Shown here: one piece after another, positions 11,629 through 24,265 of the stretch | Layout of the letters: every line of letters begins with the position of its first letter | How positions within the stretch are numbered: position 1 is the first letter of the stretch | Assembly: GCA_028583605.1 (NCBI GenBank) | Contig: CM053327.1 | Span: forward strand, 7,253,316 to 7,317,315 | Reading direction: 5' to 3' | Length of the DNA: 64,000 nt | Source of the DNA: Dastarcus helophoroides | Taxonomy: Eukaryota > Arthropoda > Insecta > Coleoptera > Bothrideridae | Position numbers and translations under genes: made by a program | The notes under the pieces: model-generated | What the model saw: the letters and a program-made list of their open reading frames with translations, nothing else | What the model was told of the DNA's origin: nothing | The model's database searches: none

Positions 11629-12480
11629 TAAATACGAAATTTCGCCGAAAAAAACCGAAGCGGAAAGGATACTCATTTATAATAAGCAAATCATCAAGAA
11701 AGCTCAAATGATGGAACTTCTAAGATGGTTATAACAAATTTTGCATCAATTTACAAAATGCAACTACAAAAAACCAGAATAATACTGCAGCTGTGCACCA
11801 GAAAACAGAGACGAGAAAGTGATTTTTTTCGGTCAAGACCGTTAAATTCCGTTTCTCTTCAACTGCATTTTAACAAAAACTTCTTAAAGTTGTAAAAAAT
11901 AACTTCTAATCATAATCAGGGATCTTGCGATTGAAAAAAATCCATTTCATTCAAATCAATATTATGTAAAATAGGCAAAAGTATATATCTCGAGCGAAAT
12001 AATGATGTAAAACGTCAATCTTTGTCATGTTTCCGCCAATTGACTTCCGGTATTGTGCATTAAATGCGATTTAAATACAACCAAAGCCATAAGGGCACAA
12101 TAGATTCGGACAAAGTCGCAAGAACCGTTATGAGCGTGAAATATTTCGATGCCCTCGCATTCGCATCAGCCGTGTTCTATTTTGACTGAAACGTCACAAT
12201 ACGCAAATGTCAGTAGAACGTGACAGCTGTAATTTTTTTTACAATTCCGTTCTTTAAAACCGCTCTCGAATGTTTACTCATTTAGAATGTAGCAGATTGT
12301 TATCACGCTGCGGTTTCTTCGGTCTCAAGTTGATTTCGTAACTACTTTCTGGAAGGGCCGGATGAAAAACGGTCAGTTAAACGATGAGATTGTTCTAAAA
12401 AAATAAAAATGTAGGATTTTAAAAAAATGATTAACAAATAAATGGCGCTTTCCTATTATTGTTATTTTTTAAATAACTGG
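11629..12480. other. Intergenic, non-repetitive
   Basis: No gene. GC is moderately higher at 12000-12360 than in the flanking arrays. Confidence 0.35.
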
Positions 12481-14293
12481 CAGAGCTTTATAAAGAAAGT
12501 CGACATTTTGAAATTGTAGTCAAAATTTACGATAGAAAAATTTAAACAATATATGCGAATAATTCAAATTTGAAAAAGACTTTCTTTAGTGAAAATACTT
12601 ATATTTGAAATTGAATAGAACAATTTTTAAAAAAACTATAAAGAACGTGGGTTTTAAAAGCTGGAAGTTTTGAAATTCGAATTGAAATTTCGGAAATGAA
12701 GTCGACTTTTCTAGAAAAAGACGAAGTGTAGAGTTTACATTTGAATTTGCAGAAGAAAAACATTAACCATTGAAAGTGTTAACCTGGAAATTTAGGAAAA
12801 AGATTCCAAAACAAAATTAGCTTTGTAAAATAAAAAAATGTGGTAATTTAAAGTTTAAATTCGAAGACAGAAAGTTTCATTAATATCGAAAAATTCGAAG
12901 TAACTAACAAAATTCTCGCAAGAGTTGAGAATATAAGTTGAAATTTCGAAAAAAAAATAGAATTTAAAGTAAGCATTTCGGAAAGAAGTATATAGGTTGT
13001 CCGAATAACTCAAAATTTTTAGAAGAATTTAATATTTTACAAAGAAAAAAATGTAAATTTTAAAAAAACAATGAAAATTTTAACAAAATGTTAATTTTGA
13101 AGTGTCAAGGTGTCAAAACAGAGTCGAAACTTAAAAAAAGATCTCGATATTTTCCATGGGTCGAAATTTTCCAAAAAGTCGAAATTTTCAAATAAGTTAA
13201 ACTCTTCAAAATAAGACTGGAATAAAAAAGTCAAATATTGAAACAGGTGGTGATTTCAATCAGTCAGAATTTTCAAAAAATATCGAAAATTTTCAAAGAA
13301 AATCAAAATATTGAAGAAAGGACTAAAGCTTAAAAAAAAATCAAAATACGCAAAAAGAAAGGAGTGGAAAATTGTACCTTACGATCGAAATTTTTGACGC
13401 CCACTACGACGTGTTAAGCTTCTTCACAAAAAATCTATACTTAAAGAATTTAATTTAATTTAATTCTTTATGCATAAAGATCCTTAGAAGTGACTAAAGT
13501 CCCCTTTGCCCTTGGATACGTTTCTGCAGACAACACAAATTTTGAATGTCTGACTTTAATTTTTAAACTGACTTTAATTTAGAAACATCGACTTTAATCT
13601 AAAATTGTTCAGTTTAAACTCAAAACTTAGGAAAAAAGATAAAACTGCTAGTTTTGACTCTCAATTGCAATTTTTTTCCAAGATGTCCAGTTTAAATTCG
13701 ATAGGTTGGATTCAATTATAGATAATTAACACAATTAAGAAAGAATTTGGACTTTTGTCTCAAAATTGCGAAGACAAATTTCGAAAAAGTCGAAATATCA
13801 AATATTTAGATTAAAGAAACAATTCTGAGGAAGATAGTTTAAATTTCATGTTTAAAGTTGAAAGCGGGGCTTCGAACACTTGTTTTTTTAGTTCCGGTTT
13901 TAGTTCCGGAAAAGAAATATATCTGTACAGTTCCAGTTTTCGTTCCTACAAAAATAACTGTTTTACCGGTTTTTTTTTCAGCTCCGAATGACTCGATATT
14001 AAGTGTGTATTTAAAAGAAAGGAAATATTTCGAGTAATTTTGAAACAAAAATCCAAATTTCAAGAAAGAAACGGAAATTTAGACAAAGAATTCAAATTAA
14101 TTCGATTGAAATTTCGAGTATAAAATCAATATTTTTTAGAAAATATAGAAATTGTGCGTTTCTAATCTAACTTTTAGAAAAAAATTATAGATTATGTAAA
14201 ATCGGAATTTTGAGATGAAAGTTGTAAATGGATTTGGATAAAAGTTTAAAAAATAAAACGAAATTTATGAAAAAAACTTAGAATTATAAAAAA
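12480..14293. repeat. AAATTTCGA-type array, mostly purine-rich polarity
   Basis: Runs of GAAAAAAGTCGAAATTTTC-like units, with a unique gap at about 13380-13550. At 13865-13985 there is a GTTCCGGTTTTAGTTCCGG patch like one at 22610-22725. The solo LTR is inserted at the right edge. Confidence 0.6.
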
Positions 14294-14297
14294 ATAT

Positions 14298-14644
14298 TGT
14301 AACGAAATGTAATTGTAGAATTTAGAATCTAAGAAAATTTTCTAGAAAGATCTGATGAGGGAAAGCGGCCGCCATAATGAAAACGGCAGATAAGCGTTCC
14401 AGAAATTTCGGCAAACGATAAGCCTTATCTACTGAAAACTTCTAGAACCCGAACCAGAGATCTATATAAAGGGGGTCCGGTTGGCTTTCCCTCATCGAGT
14501 CAGTCGGTCAGTGTATTTAATTAGTGAGTTAGTAGTTAGAATTCAATAACTGAGTTTAATTGCAATTGTAGTGTTCCGAGTTCAGTTTAAAATAAAGTGT
14601 TTTACAATTCATGTGTTAAATATTCGAACCGATAACGCGCAACA
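14298..14644 (+). mobile_element. Solo LTR of the same gypsy family, with 4 bp target duplication
   Basis: 347 bp, TGTAACGAAATG...GCGCAACA. It matches the LTRs at 4045 and 5698 in the GCGGCCGC block, CCAGAAATTTC segment, TATATAAAG box (14463-14471), the TCAGTC-rich leader and the TGTTCCGAG/AATAAA end. ATAT flanks it at 14294-14297 and 14645-14648. It arose by recombination between the two LTRs of a full element. Confidence 0.88.
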
Positions 14645-14748
14645 ATATTGTTATTTTCTAAAAAGTCCGCAATTCAGAATTTAGAAATTTTGAAAAGAAA
14701 GTAAAATTAATCCAATATTATTAGGGAAAATTAAAATTTTGAATTTAA

Positions 14749-15140
14749 AAACATCAGCAGAGACGGGACCCGAAACATCGAAGACAAAGAAAATCCTAAG
14801 AACAACAGAAATGAAGACATTACGAACCATAACAGACCGCACAATTCGCGACAGAATTCGGAAAGAACGCATCAGAGAAACATGCGGCACAGAAGACGTG
14901 GTCAGATGGTGCAGATCGAGACGCCGTTTCTGGAGAGATCATGTCGAAAGAATGAACAACAGAGTTGCGAAAAGAATAATGACTCAAATACCCAATACGA
15001 AACGACCACCTGGAAGACCCTCAAAGAAATAGTACGAGAGCTGAACATCTAGCTCGCAAGACAATACCTAGAGGCAAAATATGGGCAGGCAGGGCAGCAG
15101 CCCTATGCTAAGAAAAAGAAGAAGAAGAAGAATTAAAAAA
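14749..15140 (+). pseudogene. LINE 3' end: C-terminal reverse transcriptase tail plus GAA-rich tail
   Basis: The frame 14739-15032 ends with motifs found at the C-terminus of many insect LINE ORF2 proteins: MKTLRTITDRTIRDRIR, VVRWCRSRRRFWRDHVERM and PNTKRPPGRPSKK. The element ends in AAGAAAAAGAAGAAGAAGAAG, a simple-repeat tail. Everything 5' of the C-terminal domain is missing. Confidence 0.75.
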
Positions 15141-17290
15141 CCAAATTCGAAATCTTGAATTTATAACAGTGGTGCCCAAACTTTAAGTTAACAATTTTAG
15201 GTAAACAAAAAAAGGTGAAAAAATGAATAAGGAATAAATGGAACAAAAAAAATAACAATTTCAGAATTTTTGAATTTTGGAATTTAAAGTATTAATTTGC
15301 AAAATTCTGACTTATTCTATGAAGTTTTAAGTTTTTAGAAAATACCCGAAGAATCGAGTTGAAAGTCAAAATGTTATGATTAAAATAAAAACTTTAAATT
15401 TGTTTACATACACTTCGAGGTTTTTTGACTATTTTTTTAAAATTGTGAGTTAAAGCTTGACATTCTTTTTAATTTCGTGTTTTAATTCGATATTTCGAGA
15501 AAAAAATCCAAATTTAGAGGGAAAAATTGGGCAGTTTTAGAAACAAATCTAAATTTTGATTCAAAGATCAAAAGTTCGAAAAAACAAGCTAAATTCATAA
15601 TTAAAAATTTCTCAAGATTTCAGATCCCGTTAATAATTGTAAAGAAAAGGTTTTTCAGCATTCGAATTTAGAGATTAACGCGTAAATATCAAGAAAAAGT
15701 CATAATTTTTTGAAAAAAAAACTAAATTTCATGTTTGAAGTAAAAAGAAACAAACGCCAAATTACGAAAAAAAAAGAAAAATCTATTAACAAAAGTTGTA
15801 TCAAAATTTCGAAGTTGAAGAAATTTGGGGAAGACATTTGGAGGTTATTTTCAAAATGTTATTATGTTCTGAAGATCCCAAATTCAAATTTGACATTTTA
15901 AGTTTTAAAAAGATAAAAATGTCCTAAATTTGAAGAGAATAATATCAACATTTTTTAAATAGTCTTAATTTTGATTTCATAATTAAACTTTAATAACGAA
16001 TTTGCATTTTTTTTAGAAACTTTAAATTTCTAAGCAAATCGTTGAGAATTTCGAATTTTATAAAATTTCGTGTTCATATTTTTAAACCCAAAAATTGATA
16101 AACATTTTTAAAAAACTTCAAGTTTTTTCACAAAAACTTTTCTCTCGAAATGTGGTGATTAAAGTCCTAAATTCGATATGTTTAAATTCGAAGTTCCGTC
16201 AAACTTCGTAAGCAATAAAGGTCGAAATTTCCCAATTAAAGTTAAAATTTTCCGATTAACTTGGAACAATTTCTTCCTTTTTTTAGAACTCAAAATTTCG
16301 AAAACTCCTCAGTTTGACATTAAAATCGAAATAAAGTCGATATTTTGATTCTACAGTTGAAATTTTGGGAAAAAAGTAAAAATTTTAATGTAAAACTAAA
16401 TATTTTTGCAGAAAAAACGAAATTTGAACAAATTCCAGATTTTTAAGAAACGTGTGATATTTTCGAGTTTAAAAATTTTAAGTTACTAACACATTGGGTA
16501 AAATTTCAAATTTATAAAAAAAATTAGTTTTAACCCAAAACGTCGAGAAAAATTCAAGTTTCTAATAAAGTTTGTATCAAAATGAAAACATTACTTATAA
16601 AAAAAATCATTTCTACTTTAATCTTGAAATTTTCGAAAATTCATCAAAATTTTAATTTTAAACTTGACATTTACAAACTCGAAATTTTATGGCAAGAAAC
16701 TCAAAGTTTAAGTTTTTCTTGAAATGTTAGAGTTTTTCTGATAATTTCTCGTTAACTTGAAATTCATTTTTATCAGTTTCAAGCTTCTCTGGACATTTAA
16801 ACTTTCATCTCAAAATGAAGGTGGTTATGGTAATTTCGAAGAAAAAGTGGAAATTCGAAAAAAGTTGTATTAATTGATAAAAAACGTTTCACAACAAATT
16901 TAAGTTTACTCGTGAAATTTTAGCTATTTCATCGAATTTTTCACTCTAACCTCAAAATTCAAGAATTCTAACTTTAAACGTGAAGCGTAATATTTTTCTC
17001 TAAAGCTTCGATGTAAAACTCAAAATCCAGACTTTTTTTTAGATATTTTGGCTTTGAATCTTAAAATTTTTACCTTCATCTCAAACTTTGAACTTTTTTC
17101 TCGAAACTTCGTATTTAAACTCAAAATTTTGACCTTTTTCTCAAAATTTCGTGTTACAATTCTCATAAATAACTTTTCATTTTCCTTCAAAAGTTGGACT
17201 TGTTCTCAAAATTTTGTGTTCCAACTTTAAAGTTGAAAAGTTGAGAATTTTGTCTTTTCAATGTTTTGCATAAAATTTTTAATTACAAAT
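15141..17290. repeat. AAATTTCGA-type array with polarity change near 16.6-16.9 kb
   Basis: Purine-rich units to about 16600, then pyrimidine-rich CTTTTTCTCAAAATTTCG units to 17280. No coding sequence. Confidence 0.55.
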
Positions 17291-17296
17291 TATACA

Positions 17297-18332
17297 CAAG
17301 GTGATTCTAAAAGAAGTACCATAAATTCAAGATTGTATTTTAGAGCCCAAAATAAGGCGAAAAGTTTATATAAACATATGTCGTAAAATGCTTGGTTTCC
17401 GAGTTAAGGGTGTGGAAGGTTAGTTCCTGATTATAGTCTTTAATTAATAGCTGCAAAACATATACAGATGAGGGGGCAGTGCTTAAAATGTGCCTTATTG
17501 ATTTTGTGTGCATTTTTGTCGCAGTTTCGTTACAAAATTATAAACTTTTTTAAGTAAAAAAGGTGCTCTTACTAAAACTCAATATCGTCAGCGGTTTTCG
17601 AGTAAAATGCATTTTTATATCTCGATGCATAAAAAATACTCCCCCAGAAATCTCGGATGTAACACAAAGTTAGCTTTAAAATGAAGGAAAGGCTATGATA
17701 TGTTTATTACCTAAAATGTGCTTTACAAAAAAATTATTTTTAAATAATAATTAAATAAAAAATGTTTCGTAAATATTTAATAAATAACAAATTTAAAAAC
17801 ATTAGCTTTTATTTACAGAAATTGCTCAAAGTGGATACGGATGACAAGAGAACATGGAAGTGTCAATACCATTTATTTTCTTTCATTTCAATGCCAGCTG
17901 TGTCACTTTCCATATTTTTGGGCAAGCGCTTTTAATGCATCGAAATATAAAAATGCATTTTACTCAAAAATCGCTCACAGTACCGAATTTTGGTAAGAGT
18001 ACCTTTTTATGTAAAAATATTTGTAGTTTATATTTTTCTTAAAAAATTTCCACAAAAATGCACACAAAATAAATAAGGCACGTTTTAAGCACTGGCCTCC
18101 TCGATATACCCGCCACTGGTTAAGTTGTGTTAATTAATTCTTAGATTTTTAGAAAAAGCACGAAAGGATATGGAGTTGTGCCAAATTTTATTCAATTATC
18201 GGTACACGTTTCGCAACGATTAATTGCAAACTATAAGTAGGAACTAACTTTCCACACCCTGCAACTTTTCGTCCTCTTTCGGGCTCAAAAATACGATTCT
18301 CAATTTATGGTACTACATTTAGAATCACCTTG
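17297..18332. mobile_element. ~1.04 kb foldback DNA element with long inverted arms
   Basis: The termini are CAAGGTGATTCTAAA and its complement (right end 18318-18332). The arms run about 17297-17645 and 17925-18332. Matching words include CCATAAATTCAAGATTGTAT, ATGTGCCTTATTGATTTTGT and ATATAAAAATGCATTTTACT with their complements. The interior has no transposase. Confidence 0.8.
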
Positions 18333-18359
18333 TATATGAAAGCGTTTACATGGCCTTTA

Positions 18360-21180
18360 GGACCATAGCTTGATAATGTTCTTCCAATGCTTTCTGTCTC
18401 CAGCTGCCATTCTCTAATTTCTAATACTCTTTGTTTTTAGATACTCCTGTACTGCGTCATGCCACCGTTTTCTTGATCTACCTTTCCTTCTTTTACCTTC
18501 TGGAATCGTCCAACCGCAGTTCTTAACTAATCTGCCTTTCTCCATCCTTTCCAGATGTCCCAACCATTGTAATCGCCGCGCTCTCACGTACTGAGACATG
18601 GACGGTTCTCCAAAAATCTCATATACTTCTCTATTTTAACATCTTTCCCAGATGTGCTCTACCTTCTTCCCTCCAAAAATTTTACGTAATATTTTCCTTT
18701 CCAAATCAACAGGTTTTCTTCAATTTTTTTGTTCATAGTCTATGACTCACAACCATACAACAACGTAGGTCTCAGTATGGTTTTATACAGGCCGATTTTA
18801 GTTATGTGGGAAACCTCTTTTGACCTTATTAATCTGTTTAGCCCGCACCTATTACTTTTCGCTATCTTCAGATTTACTTCCGACTCTTCGTTACAACCTT
18901 TGTCTATTAGTACGTATAATTTTTTTTTAATTTAATTTAATTTAATTTTCTACTTCTTCGAATTCTAGGAAGTGTTTTTGATCAGTTTGAAGCGTAAAGC
19001 CCCCATCGATTTTTCCCGTGTCTTCCCTGCTAGATATATTTACTCTTGTCTTTGTTAACCTAAAATCCAACCCTGCTCACCGCCTCCACCAGCTCTCTTG
19101 TAATAATTTCTAATTCCTTCTTACTTCTAGTAACAGGATATCATCTGCGTACGCGAGACATTGATGGGATCTGTTAAAAAGGCTTCCATATCTATTTATA
19201 CCACTTTCTCTTATAATATTTTCCAAGATTATATTAAACGATAGTGTCGATAGTCTATCTCCCTGCCTAAGGCCACTTCTCACTTTTAAACACTTGCTAC
19301 AATTTTCCATTTATTTTGCCTGCACATGTGGTATTACGTAGTCATTGTAACTAGTCGAACTATCTTTTCTGGTATTTAAAATTTCCTCAAAATCTCAATA
19401 ATTTTCTTTCTATTTACAGAGTCACATGAACATCATGTGAGTCGGGATTTCATATTCATAAATTCCAGTTAAAATCTGCTTTAGCATATGTATTTGTTCC
19501 GTTGTGGATCTGTTCTTTCTAAAACCTTCTTGGTATTCGCCAATAATAGTTTTCAAATAGTAGTATAATAATAGTCTTTTCTTTATTATCGTTGCAAGTA
19601 TTTTGTATGTTACGTCTTGCAAAGCTATCCCTCTGCAATTGCTATGCTTTCTTTTTTAAAAAGGGTTATCATGATAGCTTTGTTCCATTTCCGCGGCATA
19701 ATTTCATTTTCTCAAATTTTTCTAACTGGAATATCTTTGTTTTTAGAATGACACCTCCATACTTCAAATTTTCTGCTGTGATGTTATTCTCCCTGGACTT
19801 TTATTGTTTTTCATTGCGTATATTACGTCGTCTATTTCTTTCTCATTTGGTTCTAACATTTCTTCTACAATCGCCTCTTGTTGGTGCTCTCCAAATCCTT
19901 CCCTTTCCCTAGTATTCAACAATTCCTCGAAGTACTCATTCCATCTTCCAAAGATATCATCTTCCCTTCCAAGTAGAAATTCCTCTTTGTCTTTGAAAAA
20001 TACTACTTTGTTTGGTGTTCTTTCTCTATGTCCTTAACATCTTTATAAAAATGCCGTATTTCTTTTTTGTTGCACTTTTTCTCAATTTCTTTTACTTCTT
20101 CTTCTAAAAATTTTCGTTTTTGTCCTCTGCATGTTTGTTTTGCTTTTTTTCTTTGTTCGTTATACTTCTTTGCCCTCTCTTCTGTATACGTCTGCAGCAT
20201 GTTCTGTCTTAACTTTGCTTTTTCTTTCAATTCGGCTTTACACTCCTCGTCCATCCAAGATCTCTTCTTAAGTAATTTTCTTTTTAATAAGTTCGTTCTT
20301 GTATCGTTTGACACTATTCTTTCGATTTTTTCCCATTTGTCCTCAATATTTTCCTTTTTTGGTATCGTATCATTGCTAAAAAATTCATAAATACTTTTCC
20401 TGTATTTAATTTTTCATTTCATATTTTTATGTTTATATATTTTATTTTTCATTTTTCATATTTCATGTGTACATTCCCAGAAATTTCTAACTTGCTGGTT
20501 TTGGATATCCCAAAGTCTTAGACTTACTGTTATTAGGTAATGGTCTTAATCTGCTTCTGCTCCTCTGTAAGTTCTAACTTTTGTAATTAAGTTTTCATAT
20601 TCTTCTTGTATCAATATATGATCTATTTGATTTGTTTCATTACGTCCTGGAATTATCCATGTTCCCTTATGTATGTTGTTCCTTTTAAAATGTGTGCTCA
20701 TTATTTTCATTTTCTGTTCCATTGCTAAATATATTAGCCTTAGTCCATTATTGTTTCTATCTTGGTATTTGCTCTCACCTCCGGTTATTGATCTTTATAT
20801 ATCTTCCCGGCCGACCTTTGCATTTGCATTTCCCATAAGGATTATAATATCCTATTTAGGTATTAATTCTAACATCCTTTCCAACTCTTCGTAATACCTA
20901 TCTTTTTCCTCTTCCTCTTTTCCCTCTGTTGGAGCGTGGATATTTACAATTGTTACCATCCGATCGTGTGGCTTAATTCTTAGCTTACATAATCTGTCCG
21001 ATCTTGGATCAAATTGTTTTATTCTTTCTTGTATGGTCCCATTTATCATAAATCCCACACCATATCTTCTTGAGTCACTTCCACTTCTAAACAGTATATA
21101 ATTTCCTACTTCCTGTAACGGATAAATTCTATAAAACCGCGAGGAAGCATATTTCAGAAAAATGCTTAGACACATTTATT
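18360..21180 (-). pseudogene. RTE-like LINE, endonuclease to C-terminus, multiply broken
   Basis: Read right to left. The endonuclease part (21175-20852) has RRYGVGFMING and IVNIHAPTEGKEEE. A Lys/Glu-rich linker (20314-20003) has KRSWMDEECKAELKEKAKLR. The RT part (19622-19110) has GEYQEGFRKNRSTTEQIHML, SGLRQGDRLSTLSFNIILE and QCLAYADDILLL (catalytic ADD near 19150). The C-terminal part (18599-18414) has ARRLQWLGHLERM and KRRKGRSRKRWHDAVQEYL. The parts lie in different frames with stops between. The 5' end is truncated near 21180, with host array beyond. Confidence 0.88.
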
Positions 21181-21454
21181 TTTATTTTTAAATTGCCATT
21201 TTGATCTTTAATTTTCAACTCCCTACCATTTCAATCTTAAGGGTTAGCAACCCCAACTTTAAAAATTCAAATAGTTAGGTACCTCTTACGATAGCTTGAT
21301 TGATAAACTTTTTTATACTGAATGCAACAAAAAAAAAGTTTTCTTATAAATGATCGTTTAAATGCAGATCTGTTTTTGGAACTTAACCTTTTTAAATTAA
21401 TCGATGACGTAGAGCTTAATATTGAGCAAAATATATGGTGTCAGCTGATTGGTT

Positions 21455-21725
21455 AAATGATGGATAGGTCCAAGAGGTCATTAGCATGACCACCTGGTTC
21501 CCCGGTCCCAAATTCTTTGGATTTTTATTTCTGAGGACATATGAAGCAACTTGTCTACCATTTTGAAATCATTACACGTCAGCAGTTACTTTAAGGAATT
21601 CAGGATGCAGCTAACCAGATAAGGAATGATCCAAATCTCGTCCGTCGAATGACGGAATCTTTAGTCCGTCGGTGTGAGGCTTGCATTCGAGCCGAAGGTG
21701 AACATTTCGAACAATTTTTATAGTA
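21455..21725 (+). pseudogene. Tc1/mariner-superfamily transposase C-terminal fragment
   Basis: Translated with one or more frame changes: SLDFYF-type segment just after the third catalytic Asp region, then GHMKQLVYHFE, GIQDAANQIRNDPNLVRRM, LVRRCEACIRAEGEHFEQFL and a stop. This is the usual end of transposases whose DDE region precedes FLWGYLK. No catalytic residues remain and no TIR was found. Confidence 0.7.
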
Positions 21726-21949
21726 TTATCATTGCTTATTTTCATTTATTAGAAATTTTGATTGTTAGTTGTTAATAAAATTTAATTAATATTTTGATCT
21801 TAAACATTTTGCAACTTCTAAACAACAACAAATCGAACCTATGTTCATTTAAGAAAAAAATGTTTGAAATTAATTCAGCTATCATCTGACACAGTTTGTC
21901 ATAGAGCTTGTAGAACATTCTGTTTATACCATTAATTTTTTGTACTCCT

Positions 21950-22980
21950 TTAATACTTTTTAAAATTCTGCTTATAAATTTCCAGGTTTTCTCTTTGATT
22001 ATTTTTTCAAAATTTCGAGTTTAAACTTAAAATTTGAAAATTGGATTCTTTAACATTTTTGACCTTTGTTTCAAACTTTTCATACTTGAGTTAAATTTTC
22101 CATTTTCTTCGAATTTAAATTTTAAATTTTAATTTTTTCTAGAAAATGGAATACTCCTTTTCTCCGTAGTCATCAAGAGCCTTATCAAAGTTACTGCGAG
22201 TCACACGTAACTCGTGAGGTACGGGTTGGGCACCAATGGTTTATATGTTTATACCAATTAAAATAATAGGAAGTATGAAAAGTGTAAACTCCGAATTTTG
22301 AAAAAAAAAAGGTATTATTGAAAAAAATATTCGAAATTTATTTTCCAAAAGTTTACATGGGTTGATTCAAATATTAGTGATAAATGTTGAATATTTAAAA
22401 ATAAACGTCAATATTTGTAGGAAAATTCAAAATATTAAATAAAGATGACATTTATAGGACAAAATAAAAACGACTTCAAATTCAAAGTTTTAATACAAAA
22501 GTCGAAATTTCAAAAAAAAAGCTCGGGAACAATAGCAATAATAATAGTCAAGTAAAAATTTTAGGTTGATATTTAAGACTTTAAGTGTAAAATTTAAGCT
22601 GAAGCGAAGAGTAACTAAACCGAAATAAACCAATATTTTTTCGGTTCTGTTCCGGGTTTCCTTCCGACAGAAATAACGGTTCTTTTCGGTTTCTGGTTTT
22701 CGGTTCAGTTCCGGTTCTAATTATAATTACAAGCTTGCACATAAGTTTCGATTTTTTTAATCTCGAGAGTTGAAATTTTCAGATAAATCAGGACGAACTC
22801 TAAATTTGACGGTTAAAGGTAGACATTCGGCAAAAGGTTGAAATTTGGAGAAAGTTAAGATTTGAAGTTTACATGCGAAGCTTCTATTATTATTACAATT
22901 TCGATCTGGAAATTAAAAAGGAATTATTGGAAAACGTCTAAACAAAACGCGAAATTTTGAGAAAAATGAAATTTACAAAT
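21950..22980. repeat. AAATTTCGA-type array remnants
   Basis: Array words in both polarities with unique patches (22150-22260). 22610-22725 is rich in CGGTTCTGTTCCGG-like motifs, resembling 13865-13985. Confidence 0.5.
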
Positions 22981-23306
22981 CACGCTTGAAATTTCAGGGT
23001 CAACGGGTTTGATTTTTTCGCAATCCTTGTGAAAGAGCCGTATTCCGCGGCATATACAGCGTGTACCAAAATTGCTGGAACATAGGGAGTTAGAGGGCGA
23101 CATTGGAGTACAGTTTGGAAAATGTTAACTTTGAGGTAATAAGCCTTGTATATACGAATATATACAAGTTTATTACGATGCAATTGAAATCTAATTTCAT
23201 TAGAATCTAATGAAAACTAGACTGCAATTGCAAAGTTCACGTAGATGAGGCAAAGCTTGTATCACGGGTTGCATCGCAACATCCATAGATACAAACGTCC
23301 TCGGCG

Positions 23307-23499
23307 TGACATTACTTTCATCTAGTTTTGACAATTGACCAACTAAATGTTCTGTAATTAAACAGTACCATGCTGATGAGGCCAAGGAAGGCCGAAACTA
23401 GTCTATGGTTGCGGTTGTACATATTTTCAATTTTAAGCACGTTTAACTGTTTAATTACAGAACATTTAATTGGTCATTTGTCAAAACGTTAACTTTAAT
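23307..23499 (+). mobile_element. Small inverted-repeat element carrying a hammerhead ribozyme at its apex
   Basis: The left arm (23307-23366) and right arm (23441-23499) are imperfect inverted copies: TGTTCTGTAATTAAACAGT on the left, ACTGTTTAATTACAGAACA on the right. The ~74 base loop begins with the ribozyme. Hammerheads in arthropods are known from Penelope-like elements and related non-autonomous repeats; assignment to those is inference. Confidence 0.75.
23367..23409 (+). ncRNA. Type I hammerhead self-cleaving ribozyme motif
   Basis: All core elements are present in order. Stem I 5' strand ACCATG (23367-23372); CTGATGA (23373-23379); stem II GGCC/GGCC closing loop AAGGAA (23380-23393); GAAA (23394-23397); a 2 bp stem III, AC with GT around loop TA; then cleavage-site C (23403, GUC); stem I 3' strand TATGGT (23404-23409), pairing with ACCATG over six pairs including one G-U. 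The very short stem III is the form described for Penelope-like elements, which may work as dimers. Predicted cut after 23403. Confidence 0.85.
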
Positions 23500-24265
23500 C
23501 AAAAACAAGGACGGACGCACATGCCCCCTCGCCCACTGACCTACAATAAACATACAAAAAAAACAAGAATGCTGAAGACCTCATAAGAGCATTCCTTCCC
23601 CGTTTGGTCTTTGTGCTCCCCCCCCCCCCCCCCAAAGAAAAATTCTGTATTTACCCTTATTCAAAAACAGTCATCAAACATGAAGACACATAATAAAAAT
23701 AAATAGTGCCACATTGCAATTGTTAAGAAATGCATAATAATTAATAATGCATTCAATAAAAGCGTCATCCAATAAATCATCCAACATAATACGTCCACTC
23801 TTCCCAAAGAATCATCTTCAGGTAAATATCCTTCACTTATTAATAAATAAAACCACCGCAGATTTCGCTCGTGTCCGCATTTACCCCATTATAAAAAACA
23901 ACGTTCTTTAAAGCAATCTAATTCTCGTGTTGTCACCGGAATCATACCACTGCAATATTGCAGCTCACGCTAATCCGAAGGGAATACCTGAGCATGTCGA
24001 CCGAGCTGGTAACTAATCATGAGATGAGCGTATACACCTAAAAATGGAAACGCGGCCCCCTATAATCATTTTTAAGGGTTTCGTAAAAAATAGCATGTGC
24101 CGATAGTGGGCTTTGTGCACATGTCACCTGCCTGGGGTGCGTGTGTTCTTGTGGATCTCCACGATTCGAGAACAACTGTCATTGTATTAACGTTCTCTTT
24201 CGATAGCAGAGCAAGTTTGACTATTTTAAGAGCGAATAACTGAATTGCCAAACCGAACAATAGCA
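23500..24265. other. Intergenic; includes a 16-base poly-C run
   Basis: No gene recognised. A run of 16 C lies at 23618-23633, exceptional in this AT-rich DNA. The 64-codon minus-strand frame at 24072-24266 is not recognisable. Confidence 0.35.

Noticed and set aside
23618..23633. 16-base C run as a possible functional G-quadruplex site
   Set aside because: A single homopolymer with no other signal nearby; may be a slippage or assembly feature.
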